Positions 1 through 7,217 are shown, numbered from the stretch's first letter. The stretch: DNA of 13,289 nucleotides from Algoriphagus sp. (GCA_023255285.1 JALRIY010000052.1:1-13289), one strand, 5' to 3'. Notes: generated by a model from the letters alone, not told the origin. Made by a program: numbers and translations.

Positions 1-191
1 TAGATTTGATCCATCCAAGTTCGCTCAAAGGATACATTTGCGGAGAGGTACACTGCATAGTATCCAAAATGAAAGAGGACAAAACAAAAAAGAAGCGCTA
101 TGGCAAGAGCGTTTTTCAAATCGGAAAATGTTTGGCTAAAAATTGAAAGAAGTGTAGAGAAAAACAATACCAGGTCATATATTTCTACCAA
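1..191 (-). CDS. Possible membrane protein, 5' part only (runs off left edge)
   Basis: This frame is open from the left edge up to a stop near base 282. The only usual start codon I see in it is TTG at 191-189, which overlaps the TAG stop (187-185) of the upstream 69-codon gene, so a translationally coupled start is possible. The 63 visible residues are strongly membrane-like: a first hydrophobic stretch (about residues 5-18, DLVLFFSTLLSIF) and a second (about residues 28-48, ALAIALLFCFVLFHFGYYAVY), with charged residues between and after them. I do not recognise a family. It could instead be the continuation of the 69-codon gene after a frameshift, or chance. An open frame this short is weak evidence by itself; the hydrophobic pattern is what makes it worth listing. 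Confidence 0.33.
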   Translation of the reverse strand, partial: MVEIYDLVLFFSTLLSIFSQTFSDLKNALAIALLFCFVLFHFGYYAVYLSANVSFERTWMDQI

Positions 192-394
192 AGTGGGTAC
201 GATTCTATCACCTGAATAACAAAACTCAAACCCAAAAAAACAAGTGTGGCAAGGCCATATACTTGAATAACCTTGAGTCGGTTAAAACGATCCAAAAACC
301 AGAGGACAAGCACCGGACGAATCAGGCCTAGTACCATAAGGAATCCGGATCCGAGCGCCAATCCAAAGGAGAGCAAATGAAGTACTTCCAACAT
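185..394 (-). CDS. Small two-helix membrane protein, hypothetical
   Basis: A 69-residue protein starting at ATG 394-392, with a weak AGGA four bases upstream. It has two hydrophobic segments (about residues 4-32 and 46-64). They are joined by a short polar, basic turn containing DRFNRLK (about residues 35-41), so two membrane helices are predicted with the loop probably cytoplasmic. There is no signal-peptide cleavage pattern or catalytic motif that I can identify. It lies downstream of infB on the same strand, after a terminator-like hairpin that ends 14 bases before the ATG, so its expression may depend on read-through. It may also be the N-terminal part of a longer protein continuing in the frame at 1-191. 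I do not know its function. Confidence comes from an intact start, coherent topology and the lack of a competing gene. Confidence 0.55.
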   Translation of the reverse strand: MLEVLHLLSFGLALGSGFLMVLGLIRPVLVLWFLDRFNRLKVIQVYGLATLVFLGLSFVIQVIESYPLW

Positions 395-408
395 GTCCTA
401 AAACTAAA

Positions 409-436
409 AAAAGGAACAGCAAATGCCATTCCTTTT
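409..436 (-). terminator. Rho-independent-type terminator after infB
   Basis: Read on the minus strand, AAAAGGAATGGC pairs with GCTGTTCCTTTT around an ATTT loop. This gives 12 pairs including two G-U wobbles, and the hairpin is followed by TTTAGTTTT. It begins 21 bases after the infB stop. The wobbles only work on this strand, so it is read as the end of the rimP-nusA-infB transcript. It could also act as a leaky attenuator for the next small gene. Confidence 0.6.
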
Positions 437-457
437 ATTTTTAATTCTTAGAGTGAA

Positions 458-3244
458 TTACTTCTTTTTCTTGATTTCACGCATCTCGTAGCCTTCAATG
501 GTGTCATCAATCTGAATATTATTGAAGTTCTTGATTGAAATACCACATTCGTAGCCTGCTTTCACTTCTGCTACATCGTCTTTGAAACGCTTCAATTGAT
601 CGATCTCCCCATCATGAATCACAATACCATCTCGGATGATGCGGATTTTGTTCTTTCTAGTGATGAAACCATCCGTTACATATGAACCAGCCACAGTACC
701 CACCTTAGTGATTTTAAACACTTCACGTACGGTAATATTTCCTGTAATTACTTCTTCAAATTCAGGTTCTAACATGCCTTCAATGGCATCCTTGATTTGG
801 TTGATAGCATCGTAGATGATGGAGTAATGTCTAATTTCAATTTCCTCCTGCTCCGCGAGTTTTTTGGCATTAGATGAAGGCCGAACTTGGAACCCAAGAA
901 TAATCGCATCCGAGGCAGAAGCCAAAAGCACATCCGATTCAGAAATCTGTCCCACACCTTTGTGAATGATACTTACATTCACCTCATCTTTCGAGAGCTT
1001 GAGCAAGGAATCGGAGAGTGCTTCCACGGATCCATCCACATCTCCCTTGATAATGATATTGAGCTCCTTGAAACTTCCAATAGCCAATCGACGACCAATC
1101 TCATCCAAGGTAATGTGCTTCTTGGTCCGCAAGCTTTGCTCCCGCTGGATTTGTTCTCGCGAGTTGGCAATTTCTCGTGCCTCACGTTCAGAGTCGTATA
1201 CTTTTATGGCATCCCCTGCCTGAGGGGCTCCACTTAAACCAAGCATTAATACAGGGGTAGAAGGTCCTGCCTCTTTAAGTTTCTTTCCTTTATGGTCAAA
1301 CATGGCTTTTACGCGTCCATAATGTTGACCTGCAAGCATCACATCTCCAATGCGCAGGGTACCCGCTTGAATCATAATGGTAGATACATACCCTCTCCCC
1401 TTGTCCAAGGAAGCTTCAATGACAGATCCAACTGCATTTTTGTTTGGGTTTGCCTTCAATTCCAAAATTTCGGATTCTAGGAGAACCTTCTCTAAGAGTT
1501 CATCCACTCCTTGACCCGTTTTTGCAGAGATTTCTTGAGATTGGTATTTACCACCCCAATCTTCCACAAGTAGATTCATATTTGCCAACTCCTCCTTAAT
1601 TTTTTCCGGACGAGCATTGGGCTTATCTATTTTGTTGATTGCAAAAATCATTGGCACACCAGCTACTTGGGCATGGTTAATTGCTTCCTTGGTTTGCGGC
1701 ATGATGCTATCATCCGCAGCAATCACGATGATAGCTACATCAGTAATCTTCGCACCACGAGCACGCATTGCCGTAAAGGCTTCGTGACCTGGCGTATCCA
1801 AGAAGGCAATTTTATGCCCTGTTTTGGTCATTACATCATAAGCTCCAATGTGTTGGGTAATCCCTCCAGCTTCTGCGGCAGTCACCTTAGACATACGAAT
1901 AAAATCGAGTAAGGATGTTTTTCCGTGGTCTACGTGTCCCATAATGGTCACAATCGGTGCTCTTTCTTCTAATTCATCATCTGTATCCGCAGCCTCTACT
2001 TCCAATTCATCTTCTATAGACTTGGTAAACTCCACATCGTATCCAAACTCATCAGCAATGATGGTAATGGCTTCCGCATCCAAACGTTGGTTGATGGAAA
2101 CAAACATTCCTAAAGAAAGGCAAGCTGAGATAATTTGGTTTACTGATACATCCAATAGCGCTGCCAAATCATTGGCTGAAATAAATTCAGTGACCTTCAA
2201 TATTTTAAGATCTTCCCCTTCAGTTTCTACCTCACGGTCTCGCTCTGCACGTTTGTCTCGTCTTGACTTGGTTTTTCCACCTGGTTTGGCTCCTTGAAGT
2301 CTTGCCAAGGTCTGCTTTATTTGATCCTGAATTTCCTTTGGTGTCGGTTCTGCTTTTTGAGTTCGTTGCTGAGGAGAACCTCCAGGTCGCTGTGAGGCTC
2401 CTCCAGGCCTAGATCCTCTTTGATCGTGAGTACGATTGCCTCCAGCGGCTCCTTGACCAGGAGAGTTAGGCGTCCCAGGTTTACTATCAATTCTTTTTCT
2501 TGGCCGTTTTTTGTCTTTTCCTCGCTCATCTGAAGAAGCTACAGGCCCTCCTTTTTTCTTAGTTCTATCAGCAGGAAGTTCAATTTTTCCAAGAACAGTA
2601 AGCCCTTTCAATGAATCTGCCTTCGCTGAAATAAGTTCTTCAGGTACATTTGCCAAAACCGGAGGAACAGGCACCTCCACTGCTTTTACAGCAGGAGTAG
2701 GCTCAGTGGTTTTTGGAGCAACCGGAGCTACAGGCTCAGGCTCAGGCTTTTTCTCCTCTTGTTTTGGACTTGGAGAGGGTTTGGCTGGGACAGGCGTAGG
2801 AGCTGGTGGAGTAGACTTAGGAGTTGGAGGGGCCGCGGTAGGCTTTTTGCTCAAATCTACTTTTCCCAAAACCCGAATTCCTTCTAATCTAGGTGCCTCA
2901 GTTGAAATTTTTTCTACTTCAGGCACAATTTCCTTGGCAGTTGGTGTAGGTACAGGGGTAGGTTCCGGCACGGGCGCAGGGCTAGGGGTCGGCTCTTCCA
3001 CTTTTTCCTGCTCTGCGGCGGGCTCATGACGCTTTCCAATGGAAAGATGGGACGCCTCCTCTTTTTCAAGAGCAGAAGACTTGAATTCCTTTTCCAGCAT
3101 GGATACTTGATCCATTGTGATTTTGGAGTTGGGATTATTTTCCACCTCATAGCCCTTTTTAGCCATGGACTCCACTATGGTTGCCGTTCCCACGTTGAGT
3201 TTCCTGGCTATTTGGCCTAATCGCATCATTTTTTCTTCTGACAT
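458..3244 (-). CDS. infB: Translation initiation factor IF-2
   Basis: IF2 is the GTPase that delivers fMet-tRNA to the 30S subunit and promotes 50S joining in the cytoplasm. Domains, counting from ATG at 3244: an IF2_N helical domain (about 5-55); a long Pro/Glu/Lys-rich and then Arg/Gly-rich linker (about 65-340); a second IF2_N-like domain (about 346-405); and the G domain. The G domain has G1 GHVDHGKTS at 436-444, G2 GGITQHIGAY from 460, G3 DTPGHE at 483-488, G4 NKID at 537-540 and G5 SAK at 573-575, followed by the beta-barrel and C-terminal domains with GDVDGSVEAL and the closing initiator-tRNA-binding barrel. All catalytic motifs are intact, and 928 residues is usual for this phylum. 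I chose ATG 3244 because AGAGG lies nine bases upstream; a TTG two codons earlier (3250) is less likely. It is the third gene of rimP-nusA-infB, 60 bases after nusA. Confidence 0.98.
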   Translation of the reverse strand: MSEEKMMRLGQIARKLNVGTATIVESMAKKGYEVENNPNSKITMDQVSMLEKEFKSSALEKEEASHLSIGKRHEPAAEQEKVEEPTPSPAPVPEPTPVPTPTAKEIVPEVEKISTEAPRLEGIRVLGKVDLSKKPTAAPPTPKSTPPAPTPVPAKPSPSPKQEEKKPEPEPVAPVAPKTTEPTPAVKAVEVPVPPVLANVPEELISAKADSLKGLTVLGKIELPADRTKKKGGPVASSDERGKDKKRPRKRIDSKPGTPNSPGQGAAGGNRTHDQRGSRPGGASQRPGGSPQQRTQKAEPTPKEIQDQIKQTLARLQGAKPGGKTKSRRDKRAERDREVETEGEDLKILKVTEFISANDLAALLDVSVNQIISACLSLGMFVSINQRLDAEAITIIADEFGYDVEFTKSIEDELEVEAADTDDELEERAPIVTIMGHVDHGKTSLLDFIRMSKVTAAEAGGITQHIGAYDVMTKTGHKIAFLDTPGHEAFTAMRARGAKITDVAIIVIAADDSIMPQTKEAINHAQVAGVPMIFAINKIDKPNARPEKIKEELANMNLLVEDWGGKYQSQEISAKTGQGVDELLEKVLLESEILELKANPNKNAVGSVIEASLDKGRGYVSTIMIQAGTLRIGDVMLAGQHYGRVKAMFDHKGKKLKEAGPSTPVLMLGLSGAPQAGDAIKVYDSEREAREIANSREQIQREQSLRTKKHITLDEIGRRLAIGSFKELNIIIKGDVDGSVEALSDSLLKLSKDEVNVSIIHKGVGQISESDVLLASASDAIILGFQVRPSSNAKKLAEQEEIEIRHYSIIYDAINQIKDAIEGMLEPEFEEVITGNITVREVFKITKVGTVAGSYVTDGFITRKNKIRIIRDGIVIHDGEIDQLKRFKDDVAEVKAGYECGISIKNFNNIQIDDTIEGYEMREIKKKK

Positions 3245-3291
3245 AAGCAAAAACCTCTTTCGAAATCTTAAGTAAAATTAGGGTATTCTTT

Positions 3292-3304
3292 GGGGTATTA
3301 CCCC
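3292..3304 (-). other. Small GC-rich hairpin between nusA and infB
   Basis: The palindrome GGGGTATTACCCC abuts the nusA stop codon and can form a short hairpin with a 5-6 bp stem. There is no T-run after it, so it is unlikely to terminate transcription. It may mark an mRNA-processing or stability element in the 60-base spacer, or be chance. Confidence 0.3.
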
Positions 3305-4549
3305 TTATTGATCAAATTCTGTTCTAAGAATTCTGAAAATCTCGTCAATGGTCACTTCTTCCAACTCGGTTCTTCGGATTAAATCTTCCTTACTAAGGAC
3401 CAAAACACTCTTGGCAGTATCCAAACCTGTCTTTTTCAGTTCATCAATGATCCACTGATCTATTTCATCAGAGAACTCGTTTAAGTCCACATCTTCTTCC
3501 TCGTATTCGTTTAACTCACGGAAAACATCGATTTCATATCCGACCAATCGGCTTGCCAATTTGATGTTGAATCCCCCTTTTCCAATTGCTAAAGAAACTT
3601 GATCAGGCTTCAAAAACACAGAAATTCGCTTTGTTTCTTGGTTGATGGCCAGCGAAGAAACCTTTGCTGGGCTCAAAGCTCGGGATACATACAGGTCTAA
3701 GTTTTCAGTAAAGTTAATCACGTCAATATTTTCATTCTGTAGTTCGCGAACAACAGCATGAATACGTGATCCTTTCATTCCTACACAAGCTCCCACAGGA
3801 TCTATTCGGTCATCGTAGGATTCCACAGCAACTTTGGCACGTTCGCCAGGCTCTCGTACTACCTTGATAATCGTAATTAGTCCATCGTATACTTCAGGAA
3901 CTTCATTTTCAAATAAGCGTTCCAGAAACACTGGTGAAGTACGCGATAAAACCACCTTTGGGTTGCCATTAATCATGTCCACCCGGTGTACAATAGCCTT
4001 AATTGAATCTCCTTTTCTAAATCGATCCTTCGGGATTTGCTCACCTTTTGGTAAAATCAATTCATTCCCTTCGGAATCAATAAGTAGGATTTCTCTACCT
4101 AGAATTTGATACACTTCAGCAGAAATAATTTCTCCTACTTGTTCTTCGTATTTGCTGAAAAGAAGGTCTTTCTCTAAGTCTTTGATTCGTTGAATTAAGG
4201 TTTGACGAGCCATTTGTACTGCACGTCGACCAAATTCTTCGAGTTCAATTTTCTCATACACTTCTTCGCCTACTTCAAAGTCCGGTTCGATTTTTTGAGC
4301 ATCAGAGAGGCTGATTTTATCAAAGTCCCAGATGTCTTCTGAATTATCATCCACAATCTCTCGAATTCGGAAAATTTCCAAATCCCCTTTATCGGCATTG
4401 ATGGTGACATCAAAATTTTCATCTGAATCAAACTTCTTGCGAATCATCGCTCTAAATACATCTTCCAGAATACGGATCATGGTCGGACGATCCACATTTT
4501 TAGATCTCGCAAATTCTGCGAAGGATTCAATTAAGATTTTTGCATCCAT
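3305..4549 (-). CDS. nusA: Transcription termination/antitermination factor NusA
   Basis: NusA binds RNA polymerase and nascent RNA to control pausing, intrinsic termination and antitermination. In order: the N-terminal polymerase-binding domain (about 1-125); an S1 domain (about 133-190, containing NELILPKGEQIPKDRF); KH1, with a GMKG loop at 257-260 preceded by RIDPVGACV; KH2, with GKGG at 323-326 in LAIGKGGFNIKLASRL; an acidic stretch (EYEEEDVDLNEF); and one C-terminal helix-hairpin-helix-like repeat (about 365-412). At 414 residues it is shorter than the 495-residue E. coli protein, which carries two acidic repeats; a single repeat is common outside Gammaproteobacteria. The start is ATG 4549, five bases after the rimP stop, with no clear Shine-Dalgarno, so coupling to rimP is likely. 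Known family behaviour includes autoregulation of this operon; nothing in the sequence proves it here. Confidence 0.98.
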   Translation of the reverse strand: MDAKILIESFAEFARSKNVDRPTMIRILEDVFRAMIRKKFDSDENFDVTINADKGDLEIFRIREIVDDNSEDIWDFDKISLSDAQKIEPDFEVGEEVYEKIELEEFGRRAVQMARQTLIQRIKDLEKDLLFSKYEEQVGEIISAEVYQILGREILLIDSEGNELILPKGEQIPKDRFRKGDSIKAIVHRVDMINGNPKVVLSRTSPVFLERLFENEVPEVYDGLITIIKVVREPGERAKVAVESYDDRIDPVGACVGMKGSRIHAVVRELQNENIDVINFTENLDLYVSRALSPAKVSSLAINQETKRISVFLKPDQVSLAIGKGGFNIKLASRLVGYEIDVFRELNEYEEEDVDLNEFSDEIDQWIIDELKKTGLDTAKSVLVLSKEDLIRRTELEEVTIDEIFRILRTEFDQ

Positions 4550-4554
4550 TGGAA

Positions 4555-5028
4555 TTAGTTAAAAGATACTTGTACGATAGATTTTTTTATTTCAACGAAA
4601 AGCAGATTATGTGCTTCTTCCACACTTTTTTTCCCTTTTTCTTTTTTGGTTACACCCAGTTGAATTCCCTGTTCCTCAACCCCACTTAATTTCCCTGTAA
4701 GCTCTTCTCCAGACTGAAGAAAGACTTTTAACACCCTCCCTTGATTTTTCAAGTAGTGTCTTTTTTCGGTCAATGGATAATCCAAACCTGGTGAGGAAAC
4801 CTCCAAGGTATACGCCTCATCCAACAACATCCTAGTTTCTAACTCACCTGCAACCGCCCTACTTAATGAAGCGCAGGTTGCAATTGTGATTCCCTGGTCT
4901 GCATCCACTAAAATCAAGATTTTAGTTTTATCACCTAACCGATCGATTTTCACTTCTACAAGAAAATGCTCCTCGTCTGGAAGGTATTGTTCTACCAAAT
5001 TTAGTACCACCTGCTTTAAGTCACTCAT
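4555..5028 (-). CDS. rimP: Ribosome maturation factor RimP
   Basis: RimP binds the free 30S subunit and helps its late assembly. The 157-residue length fits the family. The N-terminal alpha/beta domain (about 1-80) carries the conserved stretch ending in LEVSSPGLDYPLTEKRHY, with SSPGLD and PL as family hallmarks. The C-terminal SH3-like barrel (about 85-157) contains GRVLKVFLQSGEELTGKL. It is the first gene of rimP-nusA-infB, a conserved order in many bacteria, which makes the identification firm. The start is ATG 5028; AGGATAATGAAAG on the plus strand corresponds to an AT-rich leader without a convincing Shine-Dalgarno. A promoter and a leader hairpin lie directly upstream. Confidence 0.95.
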   Translation of the reverse strand: MSDLKQVVLNLVEQYLPDEEHFLVEVKIDRLGDKTKILILVDADQGITIATCASLSRAVAGELETRMLLDEAYTLEVSSPGLDYPLTEKRHYLKNQGRVLKVFLQSGEELTGKLSGVEEQGIQLGVTKKEKGKKSVEEAHNLLFVEIKKSIVQVSFN

Positions 5029-5044
5029 AGGGTAGGATAATGAA

Positions 5045-5066
5045 AGAGGGGACTGTTGCCCCCTCT
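5045..5066 (-). promoter_or_regulatory. Leader hairpin upstream of rimP
   Basis: As RNA on the rimP strand, AGAGGGGGC pairs with GUCCCCUCU around an AACA tetraloop. The stem has nine pairs with one G-U, and ends 16 bases before the rimP ATG. On the plus strand the G-U position becomes an A-C mismatch, so the structure is better in the rimP transcript. No strong U-run follows, so I read it as a leader or mRNA-stability or translation-control element rather than a terminator. Its function is unknown. Confidence 0.5.
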
Positions 5067-5087
5067 AGAAACTTTTAGAATACGTCA

Positions 5088-5120
5088 CAAAAGTAATAGA
5101 AAGATTGAGGAAATACAAAA
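5088..5120 (-). promoter_or_regulatory. Bacteroidota-type promoter for rimP-nusA-infB
   Basis: On the minus strand TTTTG (5120-5116) is followed after 20 bases by TACTTTTG (5095-5088), matching the Bacteroidota -33/-7 consensus TTTG ... TAnnTTTG. Transcription would begin near 5082, giving a leader of roughly 50 bases that includes the hairpin at 5045-5066. Confidence 0.55.
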
Positions 5121-5258
5121 TAGGCCTTCGAATGCTCCCAAATTTTACTTAAATTTAATCCATGACCGTAAAAAATTGATTGGAAACAAGAAATATTTAA
5201 AATTTCCCGCTCGAAAACAAAAATTCTTCTTTCTCTCTGTTTTATCAATTTAAGGTAA

Positions 5259-5266
5259 TATTTTTG
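5259..5266 (+). promoter_or_regulatory. Probable -7 box of the mreB operon promoter
   Basis: TATTTTTG matches the Bacteroidota -7 consensus TAnnTTTG exactly and would start transcription near 5272, about 70 bases before mreB. I see no TTG at the expected -33 position, so this is less sure than the rimP promoter. The rest of the 316-base divergent region (5029-5344) is AT-rich. Its short open frames on both strands show no recognisable protein. Confidence 0.4.
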
Positions 5267-5344
5267 TCGATTCTTGGGCAAAAATAGTACACAAGAACTA
5301 TCCTAAATCGCTCCTTTCGAGCTCAAAGCCAAAAAAAATTTAAA

Positions 5345-6373
5345 ATGGGACTATTTGATTTTTTCTCAAGTGATATTGCCATTGATTTGGGTACTGCAAA
5401 TACACTGATTATACATAAAGACAAAATTGTGGTGGATGAACCCTCCATTATTGCCATTGATAAGACCAACAACCGCGTATTGGCTGTAGGTCGAGAGGCG
5501 ATGAACATGCATGAAAAAACCCATGAAAACATAAAAACCATTCGCCCGCTCAAGGATGGTGTGATTGCCGATTTCTATGCGGCCGAACAAATGATTCGAG
5601 GTTTGATCAAAATGATTCCTGGACAAAAGAAAGGCATGTTTCCACAGTCCCACAAAATGGTTATTTGTATCCCCTCTGGAATTACAGAAGTAGAAAAGCG
5701 AGCAGTTCGTGATTCCGCTGAGCATGCAGGAGCAAAGGAGGTTTATATGATCTACGAACCAATCGCTGCGGCAATCGGTATTGGTATCGATATCGAAAAG
5801 CCAATGGGATCTATGATTGTTGATATTGGAGGAGGTACAACAGAAATTGCGCTCATTGCGCTTTCTGGTATTGTCGCTGATCAATCTATCCGCGTGGCAG
5901 GCGATACTTTTACGAAAGATATTTTGGATTACATGCGAAGGCAGCACAACTTGTTAATTGGAGAACGGTCTGCAGAAAAAGTAAAGATTGCTATCGGGTC
6001 AGCGCTTACTGAATTGGACGATGCTCCAGAGGATTATGAAATCAGGGGTAGAGATTTGATGACAGGTATCCCAAAAGTAATCAAGGTATCCTACTCAGAA
6101 ATTGCTTTTGCCTTAGACAAGTCCGTTTCAAAAATAGAAGAGGCCGTACTTAAAGCGCTGGAAATTGCTCCACCTGAACTCTCTGCAGACATTTACGATA
6201 ATGGTATTCACCTCACAGGTGGTGGTGCCTTGCTGAAGGGTTTGGACAAGCGACTTCACCAGAAAACAAAACTTCCCATTCACATTGCAGAGGATCCGTT
6301 ACGAGCTGTAGTTCGCGGAACGGGAATTGCACTTAAGAATATTCAAAACTTCCGTACTGTCTTGATGACCTAA
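5345..6373 (+). CDS. mreB: Rod shape-determining protein MreB (actin homologue)
   Basis: MreB is the bacterial actin that polymerises under the inner membrane and steers the peptidoglycan elongation machinery. The 342-residue length is typical. The nucleotide-binding signature is complete: phosphate-1 motif DLGTANT at 14-20, phosphate-2 motif VDIGGGTTEIA with D160 and G162-164, and the adenosine motif TGGGALLKGLD from T291. The N-terminus MGLFDFFSSD could act as a short membrane-binding amphipathic segment, as in other MreBs. The start ATG 5345 follows an A-rich stretch (AAAAAAAATTTAAA) rather than a Shine-Dalgarno, common in this phylum. It is the first gene of the elongation operon and lies divergent from rimP. 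mreC follows after seven bases. Confidence 0.98.
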   Translation: MGLFDFFSSDIAIDLGTANTLIIHKDKIVVDEPSIIAIDKTNNRVLAVGREAMNMHEKTHENIKTIRPLKDGVIADFYAAEQMIRGLIKMIPGQKKGMFPQSHKMVICIPSGITEVEKRAVRDSAEHAGAKEVYMIYEPIAAAIGIGIDIEKPMGSMIVDIGGGTTEIALIALSGIVADQSIRVAGDTFTKDILDYMRRQHNLLIGERSAEKVKIAIGSALTELDDAPEDYEIRGRDLMTGIPKVIKVSYSEIAFALDKSVSKIEEAVLKALEIAPPELSADIYDNGIHLTGGGALLKGLDKRLHQKTKLPIHIAEDPLRAVVRGTGIALKNIQNFRTVLMT

Positions 6374-6380
6374 TTTCTAA

Positions 6381-7217
6381 ATGCTACGCATCTTTGAGTT
6401 CCTTTATAAAATAAGGACGTTTCTATTATTTGTTTTGCTTGAATTTTTGGCGGTTTGGATAATCGTCTCCAACAATTCTCCTCAAGGTGCCGCATTTTTT
6501 AATAGTTCAAACGCGTGGACAGGGAAGGCCCTAGAAAAGCAAGCAGAGGTAGTTCAATTTTTCTCATTAGCTGAAGCTAATGCCTCACTTAACTCTGAAA
6601 ATGCGCTTATAAAACAAAAATTACTCGGGCTCCAAGCGCAACCTGATAGTCTCCCCTTACAGGTTGACTCCTTATTGGAAGCCAAATACAAATTTATAGG
6701 AGCCCGAGTAATTGCTAATTCTCTTCGGCTTTCTCAAAATTACATCACCCTTAATAAAGGTGAAAAGGACGGAGTTAAACCGGGAATGGGAGTATTTAAT
6801 TCCCAAGGAGTGGTAGGGAGAATCAAGTCGGTATCAAAAAATTATGCAGTTGCTTTTTCGCTTCTAAACACAAGTTTATTGTTGTCTGCGAAAATAAAAA
6901 CTTCAGATGTTTTTGGATCTATCCAATGGGACGGGACCAATTCTTTAGAAGCTCAGCTCCTGTATGTTCCAAGACACGTTACAGTCAGCAAAGGCGACAC
7001 CATCCTTACATCAGGATTCAATGCAATATTTCCCGAGGGAATTCTCATTGGCAAAATTTCTAACGTAGCAGTGAATCAAAAAGATCCCAACTATTTAGCA
7101 TTAACAGTTCAACTTAGTGCTGATTTTAGTAGATTAACTTACGTATATCTTGTAGAAAACCCTGCCTTTCAAGAATTAGATTCCTTACAAAATCAATCTG
7201 TATTACCGAATGACTAG
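6381..7217 (+). CDS. mreC: Rod shape-determining protein MreC
   Basis: MreC is a bitopic membrane protein whose periplasmic part binds and activates PBP2 in the Rod complex. Seen here: a short cytoplasmic N-terminus, one transmembrane helix (about 12-30), a helical, coiled-coil-like region (about 46-85), and the beta-domain (about 104-265). The beta-domain contains GARVI (107-111), the LNKGEKDGVKPGMGV stretch and GVVGRI, all characteristic of MreC. At 278 residues it is within the family range. It sits between mreB (seven-base gap) and mreD (eight-base overlap), so translational coupling is likely. Unusually, bases 6619-6713 within this gene contain a 15-bp perfect inverted repeat with a nested hairpin, spanning the junction between the coiled coil and the beta-domain. 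Confidence 0.95.
   Translation: MLRIFEFLYKIRTFLLFVLLEFLAVWIIVSNNSPQGAAFFNSSNAWTGKALEKQAEVVQFFSLAEANASLNSENALIKQKLLGLQAQPDSLPLQVDSLLEAKYKFIGARVIANSLRLSQNYITLNKGEKDGVKPGMGVFNSQGVVGRIKSVSKNYAVAFSLLNTSLLLSAKIKTSDVFGSIQWDGTNSLEAQLLYVPRHVTVSKGDTILTSGFNAIFPEGILIGKISNVAVNQKDPNYLALTVQLSADFSRLTYVYLVENPAFQELDSLQNQSVLPND
6565..6582 (+). other. Short hairpin in mreC coding sequence
   Basis: CATTAGC and GCTAATG form a perfect 7-bp stem around a TGAA loop, about 35 bases before the larger inverted repeat in the same gene. One such hairpin is expected by chance in a window this size; it is listed because of its neighbour. Confidence 0.3.
6619..6713 (+). repeat. 15-bp perfect inverted repeat with nested 7-bp stem inside mreC
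   Basis: AATTACTCGGGCTCC at 6619-6633 is the exact reverse complement of 6699-6713. The 65-base interior contains a second perfect stem, CAACCTG (6639-6645) with CAGGTTG (6660-6666). In the mreC frame the left arm encodes around LLGL (81-84) and the right arm encodes GARVI (107-111). No T-run follows. A 15-bp match this close is not expected by chance in 13 kb, so a structured mRNA element is plausible. Function is unknown. Confidence 0.7.

Noticed and set aside
398..405. TAGTTTTA on the minus strand, close to the -7 promoter consensus, before the 69-codon gene
   Set aside because: It would place the transcript start inside the gene itself, and it is better explained as part of the terminator U-run.
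2511..3029. 172-codon open frame on the plus strand, Gly/Ser/Thr-rich
   Set aside because: It is the antisense reflection of the Pro/Glu/Lys-rich IF2 linker; biased codons there remove stops on the other strand. No domain or start signal.
5056..5281. Two overlapping open frames of 65-68 codons, one per strand, in the rimP-mreB divergent region
   Set aside because: Lys/Phe/Ile-rich translations typical of AT-rich intergenic DNA; they cover the predicted promoters and have no recognisable domain.
5366..5947. 193-codon open frame antisense to mreB
   Set aside because: Cys/Asn/His-rich translation without family features, lying wholly inside a clearly functional mreB.
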